Positions 19,570 through 28,471 of a DNA stretch of 64,000 nucleotides are shown here, one piece after another. The DNA is taken from assembly GCF_001678945.1 (NCBI RefSeq), contig NZ_CP015124.1, positions 310,001-374,000 on the forward strand, written 5' to 3'. The position numbers were made by a program, and so were the translations under genes. Numbering within the stretch: the stretch's first letter is position 1; every line of letters begins with the position of its first letter. A model generated the notes under the pieces. That model did not search any database, had not been told where the DNA came from, and was given only the letters and a program-made list of their open reading frames with translations. This DNA is from Phaeobacter gallaeciensis. Its GTDB lineage: Bacteria > Pseudomonadota > Alphaproteobacteria > Rhodobacterales > Rhodobacteraceae.

Positions 19570-19863
19570 CTAGGCGAGCTTGTCGACCAGAATGGCGTTC
19601 AGCGTTGATCCGGACCTGCGCAGGATCGCAAGCCTTTGAAACTCATCCGAGTTCCAGAACCTTTGCGCATGCGCACGGTCGGGAAACTCAAGGATGAAAG
19701 CCGCATCGGGCAACGGGTCGCTGCCTTCCATCATCTCCGGCTCGCCGCCCCGGACCAGAAACTCACCGCTATGCGCCTCAACCACTTTGGGGATTTTGGC
19801 AAAATACTCCTCCATCCAGTCGCGGCTGTGGATTTGCATCTGCCCGATAATAAACGCTGTCAT
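19570..19863 (-). CDS. DUF1330 domain protein
   Basis: A 97-residue dimeric alpha-beta barrel protein of the DUF1330 family: MTAFIIGQMQIHSRDW at the start, the central FLVRGGEPEMMEG turn, and the ILEFPDRAHAQRFWNSDEF block followed by a final beta strand. The function of the family is not known; some members resemble small monooxygenases. The ATG at 19861-19863 gives the usual family length. It is convergent with pdhC and transcribed alone. Confidence 0.88.
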   Translation of the reverse strand: MTAFIIGQMQIHSRDWMEEYFAKIPKVVEAHSGEFLVRGGEPEMMEGSDPLPDAAFILEFPDRAHAQRFWNSDEFQRLAILRRSGSTLNAILVDKLA

Positions 19864-19994
19864 GCTGTAACCTCCCAGACCAGCAACACTGGACGAAAAG
19901 GCTAATGGCAAATTACCTCTGCACCAAACCTTCCCGACAAACAGGCGGAGGAAATACCCTGCCAAAACACAGGGCGTTGCAGACCATGAAAACA

Positions 19995-20028
19995 AAAACG
20001 GGGCGGCTTCCATTTGGAAGGTGCCCCG
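19995..20028 (-). terminator. Intrinsic terminator of cysE
   Basis: On the minus strand GGGGCACCTTCC and GGAAGCCGCCCC pair with two mismatches around AAAT, followed by TTTTTG, 26 nt after the cysE stop. Confidence 0.75.
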
Positions 20029-20053
20029 CTCCGTGCCCCATACGGAGCCTGAA

Positions 20054-20863
20054 TTACTCGCCGCTGGCCAGAACCTGGTTCATGCTGACCGAGGGCTGAT
20101 CGCAGCCAGCCTCACCAACGATCTTGGCCGGCACGCCTGCCACCGTCTTGCACGGGGGGACATCGTTCAGAACGACAGAACCGGCCGCAATGCGGCTGCA
20201 ATGGCCGATGCGGATATTGCCGAGCACCTTGGCTCCGGCGCCGATCAGCACGCCATCCTCGATCTTGGGGTGGCGGTCCTCTTCTTCCTTGCCGGTGCCG
20301 CCCAGAGTCACCGAATGCAGCATCGACACGTTGTCGCCAACCACGGCGGTTTCGCCGATCACGATGGAATGAGCGTGGTCGATCATGATGCCCTGGCCGA
20401 TCTTTGCAGCCGGGTGAATGTCGACGCCGAAGATTTCTGAAATCCGCATCTGGAAGAAATAGGCCAGATCGTAATCGCCCTGTTTCCACAACCAGTGCCC
20501 AACCCGATAGGCCTGAACGGCCTGGTAGCCCTTGAAGTACAGGATCGGCTGCAAAAGCCGGTGGCAGGCCGGATCGCGTTCATAGACCGCCATCAGATCG
20601 GCCCGCGCCGCTGCAATCAGCGACGGGTCGGACGCGTAGGCTGCATCGACGATCTCGCGCAGAATCACCATCGACATCTCGTTCGAGCACAGCTTGGCCG
20701 CCACGCGATAAGAGAGCGCCTTTTCGATGGTTGGATGGTGCAGGATGCAGGCGTGAATCAGACCGCCCATCAGGGGCTGTTTATCAACGGCCTCCTGCGC
20801 TTCGGTTGCGATGCGGTCCCAGACAGGGTCCAGCGGAGTAACGGCTTTGCGTGTCTTGATCAT
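20054..20863 (-). CDS. cysE: Serine O-acetyltransferase
   Basis: A 269-residue enzyme that makes O-acetylserine for cysteine synthesis. The N-terminal helical SATase domain (about 1-140) is followed by the left-handed beta-helix hexapeptide repeats (MIDHAHSIVIGETAVVGDNV, then GVLIGAGAKVLGNIRIG). The catalytic His is in DIHPAAKIG or MIDHAHS. The ATG at 20861-20863 is preferred over GTG 20884 because AAGGA lies 9 nt upstream of it. It is the next annotated gene downstream of the GTA cluster and on the same strand. In Rhodobacter capsulatus the cysE1 gene beside the GTA cluster is needed for normal GTA transfer, so the neighbourhood may be functional. Confidence 0.96.
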   Translation of the reverse strand: MIKTRKAVTPLDPVWDRIATEAQEAVDKQPLMGGLIHACILHHPTIEKALSYRVAAKLCSNEMSMVILREIVDAAYASDPSLIAAARADLMAVYERDPACHRLLQPILYFKGYQAVQAYRVGHWLWKQGDYDLAYFFQMRISEIFGVDIHPAAKIGQGIMIDHAHSIVIGETAVVGDNVSMLHSVTLGGTGKEEEDRHPKIEDGVLIGAGAKVLGNIRIGHCSRIAAGSVVLNDVPPCKTVAGVPAKIVGEAGCDQPSVSMNQVLASGE

Positions 20864-20895
20864 GGTGAGGCATCCTTTTCTCACATCAGACTACG

Positions 20896-20923
20896 TATCT
20901 AACGCAAGTTTGGCCAAACGCAA
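20896..20923 (-). promoter_or_regulatory. Putative cysE promoter with a palindrome in its spacer
   Basis: On the minus strand TTGCGT (20918-20923) and TAGATA (20896-20901) are 16 nt apart. A perfect 12-base palindrome, GTTTGGCCAAAC at 20908-20919, occupies much of the spacer, a position suited to repression or activation by twist. Confidence 0.5.
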
Positions 20924-20992
20924 ATTTGTGAAGAGAAGTATTTTCATTATGAATGGATCGCGGGGCAGACGTCCCATGCGTGGCGCACAGGC

Positions 20993-21277
20993 TTACCCTA
21001 TTCGCCCATGCACGGCGCGCAGGACCCGGATCGTGCAAGCAAGGTATTCGGCATCATCGAGCGGTGGCTCATCCGCCAGCGGAAACAGCCGTGCTGCCGC
21101 GCTGAGCGTGCCATCGCCCCACCTGGGGTGCAGCCCCATGCCCTGCTCCATATGGGCACAAGCCCGCGCGGCACCCGCAAACAGGCAGGCACAAAGGCGG
21201 GCGCGCTTTGCCTCGGGGACATGCAACAGCGCGCGGGCGGCGGAGGAGATATCACCCGGCAAGACGGGCCGCCTCAT
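20993..21277 (-). CDS. Small conserved protein downstream of GTA gp15 (DUF7742-like)
   Basis: A 94-residue protein that starts in a four-base ATGA overlap with the end of gp15, so it is translated with the GTA operon. It is helical and Ala/Arg/Cys-rich (ARALLHVPEAKRARLCACLFAGAARAC), with a conserved-looking GMGLHPRWGDGTLSAAARLFPLADEP core. I believe the same small gene follows gp15 in other Rhodobacterales, but no function is known to me. It ends 129 nt before the cysE start. Confidence 0.75.
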   Translation of the reverse strand: MRRPVLPGDISSAARALLHVPEAKRARLCACLFAGAARACAHMEQGMGLHPRWGDGTLSAAARLFPLADEPPLDDAEYLACTIRVLRAVHGRIG

Positions 21278-24200
21278 GTCAGCACCGCCCGGGCAGCAGG
21301 CCCGGCGCCGAACCGGTCTGAAACCTGCGCCACCTCAATCCGGTCCCCCGGCAATGCCCCATCCGCCACCTGCATCACCGCCGAGTAACTCCAGCCCGGC
21401 GCTGATAGTGTCACTTCCCGCAGAACCACGGGCCCGCGCAGGACACGCAGCAGATATTCCTCACGCGCCTCGCCCAGCGGTACCTCCTGCAGATCCCAGC
21501 TGTCACCCTCGATCCGGGTGCGGCGGATCCAGCTGACCTGTATCGCCCCGCCCAGCGCGCCCTCTAGGCGCAGATGCACCGGCGCATAGGGGCGCAGGCC
21601 GTTGCCATCAAAGGCCTCGATCCGGTGCACATAGCTTGGGTCGTCATAACCCCGCCGCGCCGGACCGATCCGGTAGTGACGCGCCCTGCGCCGCTGCGCC
21701 AGCGGCAGATCGAGCTGGCGCAGGGTATCATCCAGCAGCACCACGAATGAACCTTCAGGCCAGATATCAGGCATCAGCCCGTCGCTGCCCAGCTGGCCGC
21801 GCAAACGCCCGCGCAGCAGATAGGTCTCGGGGGCCAACAGTTCGGCACTGCGGAACTGGAAAATCTCCCAATTGCCATTGCTGCCATCGCCGATTGCAGC
21901 CGCATTGGCCCCGTTCAGCACCGCCAGCATATCTCGGCTTTGCAACTGTCCAAAGATCAGCTTGACCTGCAGATCGGCCCCCAAATCCCAGCGCCCGACC
22001 GGCCCGCGCAGCAAGGGTGACTGGGTGATCCCGATGACGGATCGGGCTGCGATCACCTCTTCCAGTTCCAGCGTGTAGCCTTCGTCGGCCTGCGCGCCGT
22101 AGACCGCGACACTGCCGGGCCAGGGCTGGGCGGTAATGGCCAGGTGCGGCGCATGCGGGGTTTCCTCGCCCGTCAGCAAGGGTAGGTCCATGAAGAGCGG
22201 CAGCACAGGCACGGGCGCTGCGAATTCATTTACACCGGGCAGCTCCTCGGCGCTGGGGGATGGGAGATAGACGCCGGGATCGATCCGCACCGCCTCGACC
22301 AATTGCGCCTCGGCCATTTCGATACGATCCACCCGGTAAAGGGTGGGCGTCTCCTCGGCGCTCTCACTGCCCTGCCCCGAGGTCTCCTCCTCAGCACCGG
22401 GGTCAGCAATCGGCAGGGCGATCACATCCCCCACCGCAATATCCAGCCGCGAAGGCGGCAGCACAAAGCGCGCGCTGTCGCGGGCGATGCGGGCCTCGAT
22501 CAGCCAGCGTTCGGCGATCTGGCGGGCCTCTGCCCCAGTCAGAACCATCGGCAGGTCGTGTTGACCTGCCGCATGGGTCGCCTGATCGGGCAGGACGGCC
22601 TCTTGCGCGGCGAGATCGTAATTGGCGCCCCATTCCGCATAGCGCAACCGTACCCTGCCCGTCAGCTCGGCCTCGGCGGCGCGCTGATGGGCAATGTCTC
22701 CTTCCACCTCGGGGCTGTCGACCAATTGCTGTGGCTCCAGCGGGCGAGCACCGGTGCCCTTGCGCGGCAGGAAGCGCAGCAGCCCGTCCTGTTCGATCAC
22801 ATCAAACCCGTGCCGCAGCATCAGCGGCTGCAGCGCGGCGCGGGCAGTCTCTGTTCCTTCAAGGCTATAGCCATGCACGATCCCGTAAAGCGAGCTGACA
22901 TCGGTCTCGCTCACGCCGGAGCGGGTGCAGATCTCAGTCACCGCCGAGGACAGCGTGCGCTGACCAATGCGGCCATTCAGCCAGTGCCCCCGCAGGTAGT
23001 TCTCCCCGTCGCTCCAGACCTCGCTCGCGGCTGGAAAGGCCGGAAAGGGCCGCGCGTCCCAGGCCCAGACATAGGCGTTGTCCATATCCAGCATCGGCGC
23101 GTCATATTCCGGCGAAATGGGGTTGTTGGCCGGATCACTCCAATAGCCAAGCATCGCACGCAGGTATTGCAGCTGGATCAGATCATCGCGCTGGCCATTG
23201 GAATACTTCGGCAATCTCGATTCCGAGCTTTTGGGATCCAGGAACTTGTTTGGCTGATTGGTACCCCTGTCGATGGCGGCGCAGCCGAGTTCCGTGAACC
23301 AGATCGGTTTGCTCTGCGGCTCCCATGCCGTGGGCAGCGGCTGACGCACGCCGCCGATCCGTTCGTGATGGGTGTTGCCCCACCAGTTGCGCAGATCCTT
23401 GTAGCGCCAGATCCAGGGTTCCTGATGGGCGCCATCCGTGATTGGGGTGCGGATCTGGGCGGCTTCGGCCTCGGGCGAGTGGTAATACCAATCGTAACCT
23501 TCGCCCCCCTCGATATTGCCACGTAGGTAATCCAGATCATAAATCGCAGGCACTCCGGCTTCGGCGTCCAGATGGTCCGTGCCCTGCCGCCAATCGGACA
23601 GCGGCATGTAATTGTCGATCCCAATGAAATCCACCTCCGCATCGGCCCAGAGAGGATCCAGGTGGAAATAGCGGTCGCCTTCCGGGCTTTGGTAGCCCCA
23701 GTATTCCGACCAATCCGCCGCATAGCCGATCTTGACCTCTGGCCCCAGGATCTGGCGTACCTCGGCGGCCAACGCCCGCAGGGCCGTCACAGCCGGAAAT
23801 CCGCTGACGCCCCGGATCTGGGTCAGCCCCCGCATTTCCGAACTGATGCAAAAAGCCGCCACCCCGCCCGCTGCGGCGCAAAGCGCGGCATTGTGCAGAA
23901 TGAAGCGTCTCAGCCCCCAGTCCTCAGGTCCACTATAGGTGACCGTGCCATCGCCAATGGTGAAATCACCGGCCGAGGCCTGCCCCATGAAGGCGGCGAC
24001 TTCTGCATCCGCAGCGGCGCTTTGATCCGGGCTACCTGCGCGCCCCGGCGCCACCGACAGTGTGATGCGGCCCCGCCAGGGCAGATGCGGCTGGTCCGGG
24101 TTATCGCTCCATGGATCCGGCAGACCATTGCCCTCGGCCTGATCCATCAGGATGAAGGGATAGAACATCACCCGCTGCCCGGCAGCGTTCAGCGCCTTGA

Positions 24201-25248
24201 TCGCCTCCACCACCGCCGCATCGGCCGGGGTGCCGCCATAAAGGGGATTGTCGTCTTCGTCCTTCGGCACCTCCTCGGCGCTGCTACGATCCTGTCCTGA
24301 GACTTGCCAGGGCATTCCGACGCCCTCGGCCAATTTCTGCTCCACCTTGGGTTTGATCCGGCACTCCCCGCAGCGCAGGTCATCGCCAAACCAGGACACG
24401 ATCAGCGAGGTCGCCTTGCAGGTTGGCAACTCCTCCTCCAGCGCCGCAAGCGAGGTCAGAAGGTCTGTCTGCCCAGATGGCGAGTGAGTATTGGCGGCGC
24501 GCATATCACCGGGCCCACCGGAGTAGTTCACCGCGCGGCTGGCCAGCGCGTATTCGCCTGTCCCCGGCATCAGCGCCACGCCCCGCACCAACTGCGCTGG
24601 ATCAAGGTCGAACTCGGCACCGCCAGGCTGCGCGCCACGTATCACCTCAAACGAGAACTGCGGCACCCGGTTGCCAAAGCCATCCAGCGCGATGTCTTCC
24701 AGCACCACATAGGCGGTGCCGCGATAGGCAGGCACCTTGCCTGCGCCCTCGATGGCCTCCATCACTGGATCGGGCGCTTGATCCGGGGTGCCGCGATAGA
24801 CCGTCATGTTGAGATCCAGCGGCGAGACTTCCTCCCCATCGGCCCAGACCCGCGGCACCGAGGCGATCTCCCCTTCACACAGGGCAATCGCCAGCGAGAC
24901 CGAATAGCTGTAGCGCGTGACGCTGGGCTGCCTTGGCCCGCCCTTGCCGCCACCCGTGGTGGTGGTACTTTCCTGAAAATCAGAGGCCCAGATCACCTGA
25001 CCGCCAATGCGGGTGCGGCCCAGAACCTGCGCGATGGGTTGGCCTTCGCTGGCCTGCGTCAGGCGGAACTGGCTGACCTTGCCGGTTTCCACCGGGTCCG
25101 ACCCGGCGCCGAGCAACCGTTCGTCAATGGCCCGCCCCAGCGTCGCGCCCACCGCCCGGCCAATCGCCACCGAGGACAGCCCCGCCACCGTGCCCCCCAC
25201 GGCCCCGCCAATTGCGGCGCCCGCCGCAGAAAGAAGAATGGTCGCCAT
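21274..25248 (-). CDS. GTA gp15: baseplate multidomain (megatron-type) protein with glycoside hydrolase TIM-barrel-like domain
   Basis: A 1324-residue protein and the largest in the GTA. The N-terminus is hydrophobic and Gly/Ala-rich (about 1-40). A TIM-barrel glycoside-hydrolase-like region lies at about 400-760 (AFCISSEMRGLTQIRG, VDFIGIDNYMPLSDW, IWFTELGCAAIDRG), followed by phage tail hub-like and fibronectin-like parts. In RcGTA this protein forms the baseplate and contacts the cell surface. ATG at 25246-25248 overlaps the gp14 stop in TGATG. Its own stop overlaps the next small gene in ATGA. Confidence 0.95.
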   Translation of the reverse strand: MATILLSAAGAAIGGAVGGTVAGLSSVAIGRAVGATLGRAIDERLLGAGSDPVETGKVSQFRLTQASEGQPIAQVLGRTRIGGQVIWASDFQESTTTTGGGKGGPRQPSVTRYSYSVSLAIALCEGEIASVPRVWADGEEVSPLDLNMTVYRGTPDQAPDPVMEAIEGAGKVPAYRGTAYVVLEDIALDGFGNRVPQFSFEVIRGAQPGGAEFDLDPAQLVRGVALMPGTGEYALASRAVNYSGGPGDMRAANTHSPSGQTDLLTSLAALEEELPTCKATSLIVSWFGDDLRCGECRIKPKVEQKLAEGVGMPWQVSGQDRSSAEEVPKDEDDNPLYGGTPADAAVVEAIKALNAAGQRVMFYPFILMDQAEGNGLPDPWSDNPDQPHLPWRGRITLSVAPGRAGSPDQSAAADAEVAAFMGQASAGDFTIGDGTVTYSGPEDWGLRRFILHNAALCAAAGGVAAFCISSEMRGLTQIRGVSGFPAVTALRALAAEVRQILGPEVKIGYAADWSEYWGYQSPEGDRYFHLDPLWADAEVDFIGIDNYMPLSDWRQGTDHLDAEAGVPAIYDLDYLRGNIEGGEGYDWYYHSPEAEAAQIRTPITDGAHQEPWIWRYKDLRNWWGNTHHERIGGVRQPLPTAWEPQSKPIWFTELGCAAIDRGTNQPNKFLDPKSSESRLPKYSNGQRDDLIQLQYLRAMLGYWSDPANNPISPEYDAPMLDMDNAYVWAWDARPFPAFPAASEVWSDGENYLRGHWLNGRIGQRTLSSAVTEICTRSGVSETDVSSLYGIVHGYSLEGTETARAALQPLMLRHGFDVIEQDGLLRFLPRKGTGARPLEPQQLVDSPEVEGDIAHQRAAEAELTGRVRLRYAEWGANYDLAAQEAVLPDQATHAAGQHDLPMVLTGAEARQIAERWLIEARIARDSARFVLPPSRLDIAVGDVIALPIADPGAEEETSGQGSESAEETPTLYRVDRIEMAEAQLVEAVRIDPGVYLPSPSAEELPGVNEFAAPVPVLPLFMDLPLLTGEETPHAPHLAITAQPWPGSVAVYGAQADEGYTLELEEVIAARSVIGITQSPLLRGPVGRWDLGADLQVKLIFGQLQSRDMLAVLNGANAAAIGDGSNGNWEIFQFRSAELLAPETYLLRGRLRGQLGSDGLMPDIWPEGSFVVLLDDTLRQLDLPLAQRRRARHYRIGPARRGYDDPSYVHRIEAFDGNGLRPYAPVHLRLEGALGGAIQVSWIRRTRIEGDSWDLQEVPLGEAREEYLLRVLRGPVVLREVTLSAPGWSYSAVMQVADGALPGDRIEVAQVSDRFGAGPAARAVLT

Positions 25249-25721
25249 CAACTCACCTCATCGGGAAATGCAAAACGCGCCACAATACGGCGCTGCCAGG
25301 GGCCGGTCAGCGCGCTCTCAACGACGCCGCGCGCGCTATAGGCATGAATGAAACGGGGCTGCCCCTGTAGCACCTCTGGCGCGCCCGTTGCGGATTGAAT
25401 GCCAAGGTGTTTGGCCACGGCCCCGGCGCGCATGCGAAACAACAAGACATCGCCGACCTCGCAGGCGGAGAGCGGTTTTGCCCGCAGATAACGCTGGGCC
25501 GCCTGCCATAGGCGTTCCTCGGCCTGCGGTTCGGACCAGTCCATCGTATAGGGCGGCAGCGGCGCCGGTTCCTGCGCGCAGTGTGCCCGCCAGATCCCCC
25601 GGATCAGCCCCAGGCAATCGCAGCCCGCACCCCGGCAACTGGCCTGATGCACATAGGGCGTACCGATCCAGTCCCGGGCGGTCTTGGCAATATCCGCGCC
25701 TGTCACCCTTCCGCCCGTCAT
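25248..25721 (-). CDS. GTA gp14: NlpC/P60-family cell-wall peptidase
   Basis: A 157-residue NlpC/P60 cysteine peptidase. The catalytic cysteine lies in RGAGCDCLGLIRG (about residue 33), and the downstream His is in VAKHLGIQSA (about 120). In RcGTA the protein sits at the tail tip and helps DNA entry by cutting peptidoglycan. It overlaps gp13 by four bases (ATGA) upstream and gp15 by one base downstream. Confidence 0.95.
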   Translation of the reverse strand: MTGGRVTGADIAKTARDWIGTPYVHQASCRGAGCDCLGLIRGIWRAHCAQEPAPLPPYTMDWSEPQAEERLWQAAQRYLRAKPLSACEVGDVLLFRMRAGAVAKHLGIQSATGAPEVLQGQPRFIHAYSARGVVESALTGPWQRRIVARFAFPDEVS

Positions 25722-26605
25722 CGGCGGCTGCCGCCGGTATTGGCGCCAGTCGAGCGCGGCACCGACATCACCCAGTCCTCTCCGGGGATATCTGGAAAGC
25801 CCTGAAAGTTGATGAGGTTGTTGAATTTGAGGCGGCAGGTCTCCATCCGCTTGTCACAGCCCGCATCGAGCTGCAGCAGGTCGCCGGGCGCCACCGGCGC
25901 GCGCAACGGCTCCCACAGTTCGATCAGGCGGCCCGTGGCATCGCTGCGGTCCTGTTTGATCGCGCTCCACAGCCCCTCAGCCGCGCCCGTCAGCACCGTC
26001 AGGCGCCCACGGGTAAACCAATCGGGTTCAAAGCCTGCCAGATCACCCCAATAGAACAGACGGCCGTCCTCGCTGCGCTCGACCGCGCGGGTCTCGCTAT
26101 AGCCGGGCAAGTTCAGATCGAAGCGGCAGGTGTCATCGCCCAGAACCGCAGTACAGGGTTTCTGGTAGACCCGGCCCAGCGGCTGGCTCAGTGCCTCGCT
26201 CAACCCGCGCAGCTCGGCCTCAAAGGCACTGCCCGCGCGGCGCAGCTCTCCGATCGATCCGCGAAACTGCAGCCAGCGCAGCGACAGGTCCTGCCAGTTC
26301 ACCAGCCAGCAGCGCACATCCGCCGCATCAAACCGTCCCGCCTCGATATCCTCGGCCCGCAGCGTGGTATCGGACAGCGCCCCCAGCGCCTCGGTATTGT
26401 CCACCGACAGGCCCGTCGCCTGTTGCAGCGCTCGTGCGGTCAGCCCGCTGCCCGCCTTGAACGTCATCCCGTCAAATGCCAGATCGCGGTCGTGGTCGGT
26501 AAAGCCAAAGAAGGCGCCATCCCGGCAGGTTAGTCCCCAGGCCCGGCACAGTGTTGTCACCCCAGTGGCGAGGTGCTTCAGAAAAGGTTGCGACGGCCCG
26601 GCCAT
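25718..26605 (-). CDS. GTA gp13: tail hub protein (DUF2163 family)
   Basis: A 295-residue protein with DUF2163 in the N-terminal half and the phage BR0599-type C-terminal domain (CDKRMETCRLKFNNLINFQGFPDIPGEDW). Cysteines occur in TLCRAWGLTC, KPCTAVLGDDTC and GCDKRMETC. The equivalent RcGTA hub protein was reported to hold an iron-sulphur cluster; the last group, with the upstream CTAV and DTC cysteines, is a plausible ligand set here. The start overlaps the gp12 stop by one base (TGATG). Confidence 0.94.
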   Translation of the reverse strand: MAGPSQPFLKHLATGVTTLCRAWGLTCRDGAFFGFTDHDRDLAFDGMTFKAGSGLTARALQQATGLSVDNTEALGALSDTTLRAEDIEAGRFDAADVRCWLVNWQDLSLRWLQFRGSIGELRRAGSAFEAELRGLSEALSQPLGRVYQKPCTAVLGDDTCRFDLNLPGYSETRAVERSEDGRLFYWGDLAGFEPDWFTRGRLTVLTGAAEGLWSAIKQDRSDATGRLIELWEPLRAPVAPGDLLQLDAGCDKRMETCRLKFNNLINFQGFPDIPGEDWVMSVPRSTGANTGGSRR

Positions 26606-27237
26606 CAGATCCGCACCTCCACAATCGGGACATCCGGCACATCGCCCGCCTGAAAGGAGGCGACGCTGGTCAGGATCTGATCGGTGTCAAACCGCACCGG
26701 CACATCGAATTCAAAGCCCGCGACGACCTCCAGCCCGGCCTCGGGCGGATAGGCCAGCGTGATTTCACCCGTCGCGGTGTCGAGTTCGTAATCGACGCTC
26801 TCGCGCAATTCCTCCTGCTTCAGGCCCACGCGCACCGTTCCCGCCACCGGTTTGGCAATCGGGCGATGGTAGAGCGAGGTGCCGGAGCGATAGGACTTCA
26901 CCAGTTGGAAGCGCGTAGTCTGCCCATCGCCGGTGCCGATCACCTCGTCCCGGAAATCGACCTCTGCGCTGGCGCGGGCCGATTTGTAATCCGACCAGTC
27001 CTTCCAGCGAAAGCCGTACATCTGCCCCTGACGGGCCTCGAAAAAGGCAATCAGAACCTCGATATCCTCAAGCGAGCGCAGACCAAGCCCGGCATCATAG
27101 CGGCGCCGCGAATGCGCCCAGGGGGTGTTGCGCTCCTCATGGCCATTGGCGAGCGAGACGATATCAGTGCGCCGCTGCGGACCGCCGACCGAGCCGAAGC
27201 TGAGCGAGGCGGGAAATCGGACATCGTGGAAATTCAT
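26605..27237 (-). CDS. GTA gp12: distal tail protein (DUF2460)
   Basis: A 210-residue DUF2460 protein, the RcGTA distal tail component that joins the tube to the hub. The typical blocks are FHDVRFPASLSFGSVGGPQR at the start, WAHSRRRYDAGLGLRSLED, and FFEARQGQMYGFRWKDWSDY in the middle. It follows gp11 after a 52-nt gap, the second-largest kind of gap in the cluster, and overlaps gp13 by one base. Confidence 0.95.
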   Translation of the reverse strand: MNFHDVRFPASLSFGSVGGPQRRTDIVSLANGHEERNTPWAHSRRRYDAGLGLRSLEDIEVLIAFFEARQGQMYGFRWKDWSDYKSARASAEVDFRDEVIGTGDGQTTRFQLVKSYRSGTSLYHRPIAKPVAGTVRVGLKQEELRESVDYELDTATGEITLAYPPEAGLEVVAGFEFDVPVRFDTDQILTSVASFQAGDVPDVPIVEVRI

Positions 27238-27289
27238 CGGAATACCCCCTTTTGGGATCTGTCGTTGGGTAGATCAGGCGGCGCGCAGA

Positions 27290-27946
27290 TCAGCGATTGC
27301 GGTTGCCACGCGACAGGGCGCGGGACAGGCGCGCGGCGATCTGCCCTTCGCTGCGGCGGAACCCGGCCACATCCGGGGTGGTAATGTTCATCACCACCTG
27401 CGTTGCACCGCTGCCGGAACTGGTGACGCCAAGCGATCCGTCGGCGGTGCGGCGCAGTGGCAGGATCGCCTCTGGCCCCGCTTCGCCCATCAGCCCGGTA
27501 CCGCCGCGCATGGGAAACATCGTGGCGCCGCTAACCACGCCGCCCCGGGCAAAGGGCATTACCCGCCCCTGCGAAAAGGCTGCGCCATCGGCAAAGGGCA
27601 GGATGTCGCTGACCAGATTGCCAACACCGCTGGCCAGCAGCCCGCCCACGTGATCGGTGACCGGGCGGATAGCGGCGTTATAGCTGGTTCGGATCATCGA
27701 GCGCGCAACGGTATCCAGCGCGTCCGACAAACTCTTTCCATCAAACACCACCCCTTCAAAGGCGCGGCGCAACCCGCGTGACATGCCGCGTTCAAGGCTT
27801 TGCACATCCTTGCCCGTCGCGGCAAAGGCCTGGCGCACCCGGCGCAATTCCGTGTCGAAACTGGCCGCCATGCCGGCGGCATCCCCCAGCGCATCCCCCA
27901 ATGCCTCGCTGCGCAGTTCCAGTTCGGCGATTTCACTCTCCGCCAT
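27290..27946 (-). CDS. GTA gp11: short tail tape measure protein
   Basis: A 218-residue tape measure protein, about the same length as the RcGTA protein and much shorter than in siphoviruses, which predicts a tail of about 50 nm. It has an N-terminal helical region (ELELRSEALGDALGDAAG), a Gly/Ala-rich middle with a hydrophobic segment (LLASGVGNLVSDIL), and the conserved FARGGVVSGATMFPMRGG block, then GEAGPEAILPL. It overlaps the small gp10.1-like gene by 14 nt. Confidence 0.93.
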   Translation of the reverse strand: MAESEIAELELRSEALGDALGDAAGMAASFDTELRRVRQAFAATGKDVQSLERGMSRGLRRAFEGVVFDGKSLSDALDTVARSMIRTSYNAAIRPVTDHVGGLLASGVGNLVSDILPFADGAAFSQGRVMPFARGGVVSGATMFPMRGGTGLMGEAGPEAILPLRRTADGSLGVTSSGSGATQVVMNITTPDVAGFRRSEGQIAARLSRALSRGNRNR

Positions 27947-28148
27947 GGTCAGGGTCCTTTGCTTTCGGAGTGTCTGGAAAGGCGGCCATCAGATCCTCAA
28001 GCCCTGCACGGTCCAGCGCCCCGCCAGCGCCCACGGGGGCCAGCATCAACCGCAACTCGGCCGGGGTCAGGCGCCAGAAGGTATCGGGGCTGAGGCGCAG
28101 ACCAACCAGGCCGACACGCATCAACGCGGGCCAGTCAAAGCTGCTCAT
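27933..28148 (-). CDS. GTA small tail-assembly protein (rcc01693 family)
   Basis: A 71-residue acidic helical protein (MSSFDWPALMRVGLVGLRLSP...TFWRLTPAEL) between gp10 and the tape measure gene. Small proteins in this place act as tail assembly chaperones, in the same way as the second product of lambda G/T. It starts in a four-base overlap with gp10. There is no sign of a programmed frameshift between the two; both have their own start. Confidence 0.88.
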   Translation of the reverse strand: MSSFDWPALMRVGLVGLRLSPDTFWRLTPAELRLMLAPVGAGGALDRAGLEDLMAAFPDTPKAKDPDHGGE

Positions 28149-28468
28149 GCATCTGGCCTGGGAAGAGAGAAACTGCGCGCCAGCAGCTGCGCCGCCACCC
28201 GCGCTGCGCCCAGAGGTCCCGCCGCGATATCCGCCTGGGCCAGTTCCTCGGCGCTTAAGGAATGGCCGCCGCCCTCAAGACCCGCCGCCAGCAGGGCAAG
28301 GATATCGCGGGCGGAAAACCGCCCCGCCTCGAACCGTTGCACCAGATCAACGAGACTTCCCTCTGCAAGGCTTTGCTCCAGCCCGGCCAGGGCGCCAAGG
28401 GTCAGCTTCAACGCGTAAGGCTTTCCATCGATGGTGATTTCCACCTCGCCACTGTAGGGATTTGCCAT
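28145..28468 (-). CDS. GTA gp10: tail assembly chaperone (GTA-family TAC)
   Basis: A 107-residue protein of the GTA-specific tail assembly chaperone family (Phage_TAC_11 type). The start MANPYSGEVEITIDGKPYALKLTLGA and LAGLEQSL are family-typical. The C-terminal part is helical and Ala-rich. It is 3 nt downstream of gp9 and overlaps the next small gene by four bases. Confidence 0.92.
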   Translation of the reverse strand: MANPYSGEVEITIDGKPYALKLTLGALAGLEQSLAEGSLVDLVQRFEAGRFSARDILALLAAGLEGGGHSLSAEELAQADIAAGPLGAARVAAQLLARSFSLPRPDA

Positions 28469-28471
28469 GGA

